A DNA stretch of 64,000 nt from assembly GCF_002563775.1 (NCBI RefSeq), contig NZ_PDJO01000001.1, positions 1,498,001 through 1,562,000 on the forward strand. The letters run 5' to 3'. Below are positions 55,641-64,000 of the stretch, in pieces. Position 1 is the first letter of the stretch. Each line of letters opens with the position of its first letter. Both the position numbers and the translations under genes were made by a program. The stretch is from Thioclava sp. ES.031 (lineage in GTDB: Bacteria; Pseudomonadota; Alphaproteobacteria; Rhodobacterales; Rhodobacteraceae). Under the pieces are notes generated by a model, which saw nothing but the letters and a program-made list of their open reading frames with translations, searched no databases and was not told the DNA's origin.

Positions 55641-56597
55641 TCAGTCTTCCAGCAGGGCCTGGGCCGTCGGCTCATCGGTCACGAGCCCGTTGAGAAGCCC
55701 GCCATCGAGGGCTGCACGAATCGCGACCAGTTTCGAGGGGCCGGCTGCGATGCCGATCACCGGCGCCTCGCGCTTGGGCTCGATCCGGAACGAGCCGAAC
55801 CGCGCCGTGGTGGGGGTGGCGATGTAATTGCCCTGCGCATCGTAGAACGAACCCACGAGCTCGCCCACGCCACCTGCGGCGCGCAATTCCTCCAGCTCGG
55901 CAAGGGTGACGAAGCCGTCCTTGTGCACCGGCGCGTCCTCGCCCAACTGGCCGACGCCCACGAAGGTCGCATCCGCCGCCGCCGCAAGCCGCTGCACCGC
56001 CTGCACCGGCTTGAGCTTGTCGAACATCGCGCGCTCTTCCACCGTCTCCGAGATCACCGGCACCAGCATCGGGTAATGCGGCAGGCGCAGCTTGTCGGCC
56101 ATGCGCATGATGACGTCGTAGAACGAGGCCGAGCCGTCCGGGGCGATGTTGCCGATCAGCGAGACGATCTTATGCGCGGTCGCGGGGCGTTGCATCACCT
56201 CGTTCACCATCGCCGAGAGCGAGCGCCCGGTGCCGAAGGCGATCACCTGCGGCTCGGAGCGGGCGAGGATGCGTTCGAGAAGCGTGGCTGCGAAAGCTGC
56301 CGTGGCCGTGGCGGGATCGCCCCGTTCGCCCAGCGAGGGCGCAACGCGCGCCGTCTGCAGGCCGAAGCGCCGGATCAGCGCGGCCTCCAGTTCCAGACAG
56401 GCCCCGATCTTATGCTCGATGCGCACCCGCACCAGCCCTTCGGAGACCGCGCGGCTCACCAGCCGCTGCGCACGCTGGCGCGACACGCCCAGCTCGGCGG
56501 CGATCTGGTCCTGCGTCATTCCGCCGACATAATAGAGCCATCCGGCCCGTGCCGCCTCGTCATCGCGCGAGGTTTCGGCGTCACTCATACGGTTCAC
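55641..56597 (-). CDS. smoC: SorC/DeoR-type sugar-binding transcriptional regulator (SmoC-like)
   Basis: A 318-residue regulator. The N-terminal helix-turn-helix is YYVGGMTQDQIAAELGVSRQ plus RAQRLVSRAVSEGLVRVRIE. The C-terminal sugar-phosphate-binding domain has GTGRSLSAMVNEVM, VSLIGNIAPDGSASFYDVIM and FVGVGQLGEDAPVH. It matches the regulators of Rhodobacter polyol operons. The GTG start at 56597 has GGGAG eight bases upstream and overlaps the HAD stop (GTGA). If its target operon is gone, as the smoE stump suggests, it may be an orphan or may regulate genes elsewhere. The frame is intact. Confidence 0.85.
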   Translation of the reverse strand: MNRMSDAETSRDDEAARAGWLYYVGGMTQDQIAAELGVSRQRAQRLVSRAVSEGLVRVRIEHKIGACLELEAALIRRFGLQTARVAPSLGERGDPATATAAFAATLLERILARSEPQVIAFGTGRSLSAMVNEVMQRPATAHKIVSLIGNIAPDGSASFYDVIMRMADKLRLPHYPMLVPVISETVEERAMFDKLKPVQAVQRLAAAADATFVGVGQLGEDAPVHKDGFVTLAELEELRAAGGVGELVGSFYDAQGNYIATPTTARFGSFRIEPKREAPVIGIAAGPSKLVAIRAALDGGLLNGLVTDEPTAQALLED

Positions 56598-57262
56598 GAA
56601 TCTTTCTCCCTAGTCGGCTCATTCTGGAAGAACTCGGTGAAATGCGCAAATTCGCGATGCGGCTGCGCGTCCTCGGGCGGGGTCAGGTCGCGCCCGGCCA
56701 GATGGCTGCCGCCGGTGAAGCGCCAGACTTCCATTCCCGCCGCAAGCCCGGCGCGGATGCCGTTGAGACTGTCCTCGATCACCAGCGTGCGGGCAGGGGC
56801 CGCGCCCATCGTCTTTGCCGCATGGAGGAACAGATCGGGGGCGGGCTTGCCATGCGAGACCTCGCTTGCCGTGAACAGCCGATCGCCCACCCGTTGGCGC
56901 AGCCCCGCGATTTCCAGCGAGCGTTCCGCGCGCGGCTGGCTCGACGAGGTGGCCACGCACCACGGCACCTCCAGCCTCTCCATCACATCGGCCACGCCGG
57001 GCATCACCTGCAACTCGCGCTCGAACGCGTCCAGCAACCGCGCGCGATATTGCGCTTCGAATTCCTCCGGCAGATCGAGCCCGAATTCGTACCGGATCTG
57101 CTTCATCACGGTGGGGTAGGACCGTCCGAGGAAATGCCGCGCGACATAGTCGAGGTCGATCGACACCCGCAGCTTGGCCAGCTCGTCGATCAGCATCTGC
57201 GCCGAGATGATCTCGGAATCGATCAGCACCCCGTCGCAGTCGAAAATCACCAGCTCGGTCAT
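56594..57262 (-). CDS. HAD-IA family hydrolase, probable sugar phosphatase
   Basis: A 222-residue haloacid dehalogenase-like phosphatase with all motifs: nucleophile Asp in LVIFDCDGVLIDSE, motif II ATSSSQPR, Lys in VSHGKPAPDLFLHAAK and motif IV VIEDSLNGIRAGLAAGM. The cap is helical (subfamily I). GGGGGAGG precedes the ATG. It is co-transcribed with the SmoC-like regulator, an arrangement seen in polyol loci of related bacteria, so a sugar- or polyol-phosphate is a reasonable substrate guess. Confidence 0.88.
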   Translation of the reverse strand: MTELVIFDCDGVLIDSEIISAQMLIDELAKLRVSIDLDYVARHFLGRSYPTVMKQIRYEFGLDLPEEFEAQYRARLLDAFERELQVMPGVADVMERLEVPWCVATSSSQPRAERSLEIAGLRQRVGDRLFTASEVSHGKPAPDLFLHAAKTMGAAPARTLVIEDSLNGIRAGLAAGMEVWRFTGGSHLAGRDLTPPEDAQPHREFAHFTEFFQNEPTREKDS

Positions 57263-57333
57263 GGTTCCTCCCCCTGTCCTTCGCGCAGCGATAGCGCGCG
57301 AAAGCAGGGATGGCCAGAGGCGGGGAGGGACGG

Positions 57334-58473
57334 TCAGGCTGCGGCGCCTTGTGCGCCGATCCCGGTCACGCGCAGCACAATCGCGCCCGCGCCGAACAGG
57401 AAGATCGCCATCATGCCGAGCCATCCGACCCAGGGGATGATGCAGATGAGCGCACCGATCACCGCACCGCCGAAGGCCGCGAGTGCGCATTCTCCATTGG
57501 TGACGGGATGGCCGCGCCCGACCAGATCATGCGCCCAGGCGCCGATGACCCAGATGCCCACGATGTAGCCGCCAAAGCCCAGCACCAGCACCCCGAGCAG
57601 CGAGAACGGAATAAGCACGATGCCGATCACCGTCATCGCGAGCAGCAAGATCGACCCCACCAGCGCCGAGAGCCCGATGAAGCCCGCAAGCCCTGCGCGC
57701 AAAGGATGGTCGAGGCTGCGTTGGCGCATCCGGTCCATGAAGCCCGGCGCGAAGACGGCAAGAAGCGTGGTCACGATCCCGACCACGAGCACGCCGCCCA
57801 GCCAGTCGCGGGTCTCGATGAGGTAATTGCGCTCCGGGGCTGCGCGCGTCTTCGCCTGCTCGAACTCCTTCGCCTCGTGGATGCTGACCCGATCGGCCGG
57901 GGCGACGCTGGCAGGCACGCTCACCTCGCCGGGCGTGTCGGTGTAGACTTGCACCTTGCCTGTGACCGTCGCGCCGTCGCCCCAGGTGACGGTCTTCGTG
58001 CCCAGCACCAGATCGCCCGAGATCTCGGTATCGATCTGCGCGTCGTCGGCACCGATGATCACGCTGCCCGCGACCGGGGCCTCAAGCCGGACCTGCTGGC
58101 CCATCGCACGCAGGTTGCCCGAGATCGGGCCCTTGATGGTGAGCGCCTGACCCGCGAGCGTGGCCGCGCCCGCCACCGGGGCGTCGAGGTCGATATCCTG
58201 TCCCGCCGCGTAGAGATCACCGCCCACCTGCGCGCCGATCACGATATTCTGGCCCGCCAGATGCGCCGCGCCGGTGATCGGGCTGCCCAATGTCACGTGC
58301 TGACCGGCGGCGAAGAGATCGTGGATGTTCTCGCCTGTGGCGCTCACGGTGCGACCCGCGAGATAGGCGTCGCCGCCGAAGCGCCAGTCCTGAGACTCCT
58401 CGGCCATTGCGACCGAGGCGGTCAGCGCGACGGCAAGGCAGGCGAGGGATTTGACGAGGAAATTGCGCAACAT
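57334..58473 (-). CDS. Envelope protein with bactofilin-like repeats and C-terminal membrane domain
   Basis: A 379-residue protein. A signal peptide (to about residue 24, VAMAEE) is followed by roughly 150 residues of beta-helix-like repeats: GGDAYLAGRTVSATGENIHD, LFAAGQHVTLGSPITGAAHL, AGQNIVIGAQVGGDLYAAGQ, DIDLDAPVAGAATLAGQ. Residues about 225-375 hold several membrane spans. It resembles polymer-forming (bactofilin-type) domain proteins with a secreted repeat region, not the soluble cytoplasmic type at 34.4 kb. The function is unknown. It lies between a HAD gene and groEL on the same strand, with gaps that suggest its own promoter. Confidence 0.7.
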   Translation of the reverse strand: MLRNFLVKSLACLAVALTASVAMAEESQDWRFGGDAYLAGRTVSATGENIHDLFAAGQHVTLGSPITGAAHLAGQNIVIGAQVGGDLYAAGQDIDLDAPVAGAATLAGQALTIKGPISGNLRAMGQQVRLEAPVAGSVIIGADDAQIDTEISGDLVLGTKTVTWGDGATVTGKVQVYTDTPGEVSVPASVAPADRVSIHEAKEFEQAKTRAAPERNYLIETRDWLGGVLVVGIVTTLLAVFAPGFMDRMRQRSLDHPLRAGLAGFIGLSALVGSILLLAMTVIGIVLIPFSLLGVLVLGFGGYIVGIWVIGAWAHDLVGRGHPVTNGECALAAFGGAVIGALICIIPWVGWLGMMAIFLFGAGAIVLRVTGIGAQGAAA

Positions 58474-58588
58474 GACCGGGGCCCTCCAGCGAAATTGACG
58501 TTGGGGGGAAGCATAGCGCCATTCGTTCGCGGCGACGTGACATAGCTCAATGCGCGCGGGGAAATTTGCCAGCTGCGCCGCACAAATG

Positions 58589-58620
58589 CGAAAAGGGGCG
58601 CCCCTTTCGGAGCGCCCCTT
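58589..58620 (-). terminator. Rho-independent terminator of groESL
   Basis: On the minus strand AAGGGGCGC and GCGCCCCTT form a 9-bp stem around a 10-base loop and are followed by TT, giving TTTT in all. It lies about 32 bases after the groEL stop. Confidence 0.82.
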
Positions 58621-58651
58621 CCCATTAGATCCCTGAAGCGGGAACGGCTGA

Positions 58652-60334
<1,683 letters not shown>

Positions 60335-60363
60335 TCAGGGGGTCTCGGTAAGGGCAGGGCGCC

Positions 60364-60651
60364 TTACGAGATGATGCCCATGATGTCGCTTTCTTTCATG
60401 ATGAGCAGCTCTTCGCCGTCGAGGGTCACTTCCGTGCCCGACCACTTGCCGAAGAGAACGCGGTCGCCAGCTTTGACGCCCGGTGCGATCAGCTCGCCCG
60501 ATTCCTTGCGCGCGCCGTCACCCACTGCGACGACTTCACCCTCTGCGGGCTTTTCCTTCGCGCTGTCGGGGATGATCAGGCCACCCTTGGTTTTTTCTTC
60601 GCTCTCCACGCGCTTGACCAGCACACGGTCATGAAGCGGTTTGAATGCCAT
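60364..60651 (-). CDS. groES: Co-chaperonin GroES
   Basis: A 95-residue lid of the GroEL chamber with [20 protein letters not shown], the mobile loop [20 protein letters not shown] and the end [17 protein letters not shown] chose the ATG at 60651, with GGGAG eight bases upstream; a GTG three codons earlier is possible. A perfect CIRCE element lies 38 bases upstream and groEL follows. Confidence 0.98.
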   Translation of the reverse strand: MAFKPLHDRVLVKRVESEEKTKGGLIIPDSAKEKPAEGEVVAVGDGARKESGELIAPGVKAGDRVLFGKWSGTEVTLDGEELLIMKESDIMGIIS

Positions 60652-60688
60652 CTGGGTCACTCCCTAAAGGTTCCAGGTTCGAAAACTT

Positions 60689-60715
60689 TTAGCACTCGTC
60701 ACTGGTGAGTGCTAA
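60689..60715. promoter_or_regulatory. CIRCE element (HrcA operator) of groESL
   Basis: TTAGCACTC-N9-GAGTGCTAA is an exact match to the CIRCE consensus, the binding site of the heat-shock repressor HrcA. It lies between the groES promoter and start codon. No hrcA gene is in this window. Confidence 0.97.
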
Positions 60716-60724
60716 CGATGGCGG

Positions 60725-60753
60725 AGTTAGTCATTGGGGCGGGCGGGTGTCAA
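60725..60753 (-). promoter_or_regulatory. Probable groESL promoter
   Basis: On the minus strand a perfect -35 TTGACA (60748-60753) is followed after 16-17 bases by a weak -10 (ACTAAC or CTAACT). It directly precedes the CIRCE element, so HrcA bound there would block initiation. No RpoH-type -35 was evident. Confidence 0.55.
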
Positions 60754-60849
60754 TAACCGGATGACGAATTTTTTGCGTCAATTCGAGCGAACCGGGCGCG
60801 GCGTTTTCGCCTCTATGCGGAACGCCTATCGCGTGGCACTCTCGCCGTC

Positions 60850-61851
60850 ATGAAACTCGCCAAGCTCCTTCGGCCGCTGCTGGCCCCCGCGCTTTCGCTC
60901 TGCCTCGCACTGCCCGCATGGGCCGAGTGCCGGGGCAAGAATATTTTCGACGCGCTGCCCGCAGCCGAGCAGGCGGCGCTGACCGCCAAGGCCGATTCCG
61001 CGCCCTTCTCTCGCGGATTGCTGTTCTCTGCAACCAAAGGCGAGGAAAAGATCACGCTGGCGGGCACTTACCACCTTCCCGATCCGCGCCATGACACGCT
61101 CGTGGGCGCGCTCTCGAAGGCGCTCGCCGATGCGTCGCGGCTTCTGGTGGAGGCCGGTCCGGACGAGCAGGGGAAGCTGGAACATGCGATCAAGACCGAC
61201 CCGACGCTGATGTTCTCGACCGGCAAGACGCTGCCGCAGATGATGTCGGAGCAGGACTGGAACATGACCAAGGCGGCGCTGGCGGCCCACGGGATGCCCG
61301 CCTTCCTCGCGGCCAAGATGCGGCCCGCTTTCGTCGCGATGACGCTCTCGCTGCCGCCTTGTGCGACGGCCGAGCTTGCGAAGGGGCAGGGAGGGCTGGA
61401 CCTGCAGGTGATGACCGCGGCCGAGGCCGATGGCGTGCCGGTCGAGGCGCTCGAGCCGTGGGATACTGTCTTCAAGCTCTTCAACGGGATCACCGAGACC
61501 GAAGCGCTGGAGATGCTGCGCGCGGCGGTGATCGGCGCGCCCCTGGCCGACGATATGGGCGTGACGATGGGCGATCTCTATTTCCGGGGCGAGCCGCGCC
61601 TGATCTGGGAACTGGCGCGCTATCAGGCGGTCGCGGCGGGCATGGATGCCGACGAGGTCGAGCGCCAGATGAAGCTTTCCGAGGATCTTCTGATGGTCGC
61701 GCGCAACCAAAACTGGCTGCCCGAGATCGAGGCGGCGGCAGAGGATGGCCCGGTCGTCGTGGCGGTGGGGGCGCTGCATCTGTCCGGCGAAGAGGGGCTG
61801 TTGCGGCTGCTCGAAAAGGACGGCTGGACGATCAAGCGGCTCGATAGCTGA
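60850..61851 (+). CDS. TraB/GumN family protein
   Basis: A 333-residue secreted protein with a signal peptide (MKLAKLLRPLLAPALSLCLA, cleavage after PAWAE). It contains ITLAGTYHLPDPRHDTLVGA, SRLLVEAGPDEQGKLE, MPAFLAAKMRPAFVAMTLSL, GLDLQVMTAAEADGVPVEAL and, near the end, VVVAVGALHLSGEEGLLRLL. The GTYHxxD and GALHLxGxxG histidine motifs define the TraB/GumN fold, related to Tiki-type metalloproteases. Activity in bacterial members is not well established. It is divergent from groESL. A fragment of repeat R1 lies just after it. Confidence 0.88.
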   Translation: MKLAKLLRPLLAPALSLCLALPAWAECRGKNIFDALPAAEQAALTAKADSAPFSRGLLFSATKGEEKITLAGTYHLPDPRHDTLVGALSKALADASRLLVEAGPDEQGKLEHAIKTDPTLMFSTGKTLPQMMSEQDWNMTKAALAAHGMPAFLAAKMRPAFVAMTLSLPPCATAELAKGQGGLDLQVMTAAEADGVPVEALEPWDTVFKLFNGITETEALEMLRAAVIGAPLADDMGVTMGDLYFRGEPRLIWELARYQAVAAGMDADEVERQMKLSEDLLMVARNQNWLPEIEAAAEDGPVVVAVGALHLSGEEGLLRLLEKDGWTIKRLDS

Positions 61852-61876
61852 TCAACTGAAACACAGCCTTTCTAGG

Positions 61877-61911
61877 GCGCCCGCCCAAGGTTCGGGCGCG
61901 CCCCTTTCCGC
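61877..61911 (-). repeat. Partial copy of repeat R1
   Basis: About 35 bases match one end of the 153-bp repeat (GCGCCCgCCCaAGGtTCGGG continuing CGCGCCCCTTTCC, lower case differing from copy A). The remainder of the element is absent. It lies between the TraB/GumN gene and ppaC. Confidence 0.6.
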
Positions 61912-61992
61912 ATCGCCAGACCCCTAGGTGACAAGCCCAGACACAGCGCCTATAACCTGCGCCGACAGATGATTATCCGAGAGGATCTCCCC

Positions 61993-62913
61993 ATGACGAT
62001 CAAGGTTTTCGGCCATAAGGCTCCCGACACCGACTCCACCGGCTCGCCCATCGCCTGGGCGTGGTATCTCAATGATGTCAAAGGCACTCCGGCCAAGCCC
62101 TGCCTGCTGGGCGAGCCCAATACCGAGGCCGCTTTCGTCATCGAGCATTGGGGTCTCGACAAGCCCGAGATCATCTCTGACGTGGAAGAAGGCGAGGACG
62201 TGGTCGTCGTCGACACCAACAATCCCGCCGAGCTGCCGAGCGGCATCAACGCGGCCAACGTCATCCAGATCATCGACCACCACAAGCTGACCGGCGGGAT
62301 CGAGACCAAGGGTCCGATCGACATCACGATGCGCCCGCTCGCCTGCACCGCGACCATCCTCTACGATCTGATGGGCGACGACGTGGCCAAGGCCCCGCGC
62401 GGCATCAAGGGCGCGATGCTCAGCTGCATCCTGTCCGACACGCTGGAATTCCGCTCGCCCACCACGACCGATCACGACCGCGCCGTCTGCGACGCGCTGG
62501 CGAGCGATCTGGGCATCGACATGCACGAGCTGGCCGAGAAGATGTTCGAAGCGAAATCGGACGTCTCCGCCTTCACCGACGCAGAACTGCTGCGCATGGA
62601 TTCCAAAGAATACCCGGTCGACGGCACGAGTTTCCGCGTCTCCGTGCTGGAGACCACCGCGCCGAAAATGGTGCTGGACCGCAAAGCCTCGCTGATGGCT
62701 TCGATGGAAGAGGTCGCGAAGGAAGACGGTGTCGATCAGGTGCTGCTCTTCGTGATCGACATCCTGAAGGAAGAGGCGACGCTGCTGGTGCCGAACGATC
62801 TGGTGAAGAGCGTGGCCGAGAAGAGCTTCGATGCCACGGTCGAGGGTGACACGGTCGTCCTGCCCGGCGTGATGAGCCGCAAGAAACAGATCATCCCGTC
62901 GCTCAAGGTCTGA
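61993..62913 (+). CDS. ppaC: Manganese-dependent inorganic pyrophosphatase (family II)
   Basis: A 306-residue DHH-superfamily enzyme hydrolysing pyrophosphate to phosphate. The metal ligands lie in FGHKAPDTDS (H8, D12, D14), VVDTNNPAE (D74) and the DHH motif IDHHKL (95-97). The C-terminal DHHA2 domain ends with the phosphate-binding SRKKQ, in VMSRKKQIIPSLKV. This family is best known from Firmicutes, but Rhodobacter species also have it in place of or beside family I. The ATG at 61993 has GAGG eight bases upstream. A strong terminator follows. Confidence 0.97.
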   Translation: MTIKVFGHKAPDTDSTGSPIAWAWYLNDVKGTPAKPCLLGEPNTEAAFVIEHWGLDKPEIISDVEEGEDVVVVDTNNPAELPSGINAANVIQIIDHHKLTGGIETKGPIDITMRPLACTATILYDLMGDDVAKAPRGIKGAMLSCILSDTLEFRSPTTTDHDRAVCDALASDLGIDMHELAEKMFEAKSDVSAFTDAELLRMDSKEYPVDGTSFRVSVLETTAPKMVLDRKASLMASMEEVAKEDGVDQVLLFVIDILKEEATLLVPNDLVKSVAEKSFDATVEGDTVVLPGVMSRKKQIIPSLKV

Positions 62914-62936
62914 GCTTTTCGGGGATTGGAATTGGG

Positions 62937-62968
62937 GAAGGGGCGTCCGGTCGGGCGCCCCTTTTTCT
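62937..62968 (+). terminator. Rho-independent terminator of ppaC
   Basis: AAGGGGCG and its partner GGCGCCCCTT form a strong GC stem around TCCGGTC, followed by a run of five Ts. It lies about 25 bases after the ppaC stop. Confidence 0.9.
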
Positions 62969-63178
62969 TATTGGTTGCGGAGCAGGGTGCGCGCCGGTCC
63001 GTGGGATGGCGTGGCCTGAGTTTTGAACGAAGGCGTTTTATGCCTGCCAAGCTCCTCCAAAGCGTGAGCGTTGCGCGCGGGTGGCAACGCGCCAGCCCGC
63101 CGGGACGGACCGGCGCGCGCCCTGCGCCTGCGGCGCGTTCCGGGCGCAATCGCGAAGCGGGAGCATTTGGCTCTGGCG

Positions 63179-63331
63179 CGGGGCGACCAGCCCCGGGCCG
63201 CGCCCGAGCCTCCCCCCGGGAGGGCGCATTGGCGATGTCAGCGCGGGCACGACCGACCTTCGGGCTTGCGAGATAAACCGCCAAGCCACCCACCGATCGA
63301 AGCGCCCACCCAAGGCTCGGGCGCTGCCCTT
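63179..63331 (-). repeat. 153-bp dispersed repeat, family R1, copy C (inverted)
   Basis: The same 153-bp unit as copies A and B but in the opposite orientation: it starts CGGGGCGACCAGCCCCGGGC and ends CAAGGCTCGGGCGCTGCCCT plus T. The centre is again the least conserved part. It lies in the 521-base gap between ppaC and the CoA hydrolase gene. A short echo of one end (CCCCGGGCCGCGCCCGAaCC) recurs at about 63411-63430. No gene is supported in 62969-63434. Confidence 0.85.
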
Positions 63332-63434
63332 TCCGCGAAACACAGACGTCCCCTGCGCCGCGACGCGCGGCGCGTTCGCCGCTGAAGCCTTCCAAGACGC
63401 GGCTCACCCCGGGCCGCGCCCGAACCTCAGGGCC

Positions 63435-64000
<566 letters not shown>

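Overview
The window is high-GC alphaproteobacterial chromosome. Gene content and order point to the Rhodobacteraceae/Paracoccaceae (Rhodobacter, Thioclava or a close relative): a DUF4167 protein, a cobA-DUF2849-cysI-cysH-DUF934 sulfate assimilation operon, dctPQM with dctBD, a smo-type polyol locus, a family II pyrophosphatase, and an alphaproteobacterial LexA box (GTTC-N7-GTTC) at uvrA. The genus is inference. Almost all of it is core-genome housekeeping. I see no prophage, insertion sequence, CRISPR array, tRNA or rRNA.

Layout. 1-3.1 kb: end of a PRiA4b ORF-3-like gene, a DUF3307/SatD pair whose satD is frameshifted, an old-yellow-enzyme reductase and a DUF59 Fe-S assembly protein. 3.5-6.5 kb: prfA-prmC and a DUF4167 protein. 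6.5-14.7 kb (minus): an overlapping envelope/translation operon lptF-lptG-lptD-surA-pdxA-rsmA-GNAT, divergent from pepA-holC-GNAT, as in enterobacteria. 17.3-20.9 kb: an MBL-fold protein, tgt, a hemolysin III homologue and a glycosyltransferase-like protein. 20.9-26.4 kb: fpr and the sulfate/siroheme operon with a divergent Lrp-type regulator. 26.4-34.1 kb: a cytochrome P450, then C4-dicarboxylate sensing (dctBD) and TRAP uptake (dctPQM). 34.4-37.1 kb: overlapping bactofilin and M23 peptidase genes, and bcp. 37.3-45.3 kb: a giant AsmA-like protein, queA, an MFS transporter, a DUF924 protein and lpdA. 45.5-52.1 kb: htpX, a rhodanese, uvrA, three tandem RcnB-like secreted proteins and a DUF2892 protein. 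52.2-55.3 kb: a valine catabolism operon. 55.3-57.3 kb: what is left of a polyol (smo) operon, namely regulator, HAD phosphatase and a stump of the binding-protein gene. 57.3-64 kb: a membrane bactofilin-like protein, groESL under CIRCE control, a TraB/GumN protein, ppaC and the end of an acetyl-CoA hydrolase/transferase gene.

The least ordinary items are: (i) a 153-bp intergenic repeat present three times at identical length, plus one fragment; (ii) a DctD homologue lacking both the Walker A lysine and the GAFTGA loop; (iii) the smoE stump with its promoter region retained, evidence of an operon deletion; (iv) three tandem, strongly diverged RcnB-like secreted proteins; (v) a frameshifted satD whose two possible start codons lie in the two arms of a 28-bp palindrome; and (vi) a second, REP-like repeat family ending in head-to-head copies. 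I found no convincing wholly new multi-gene system.
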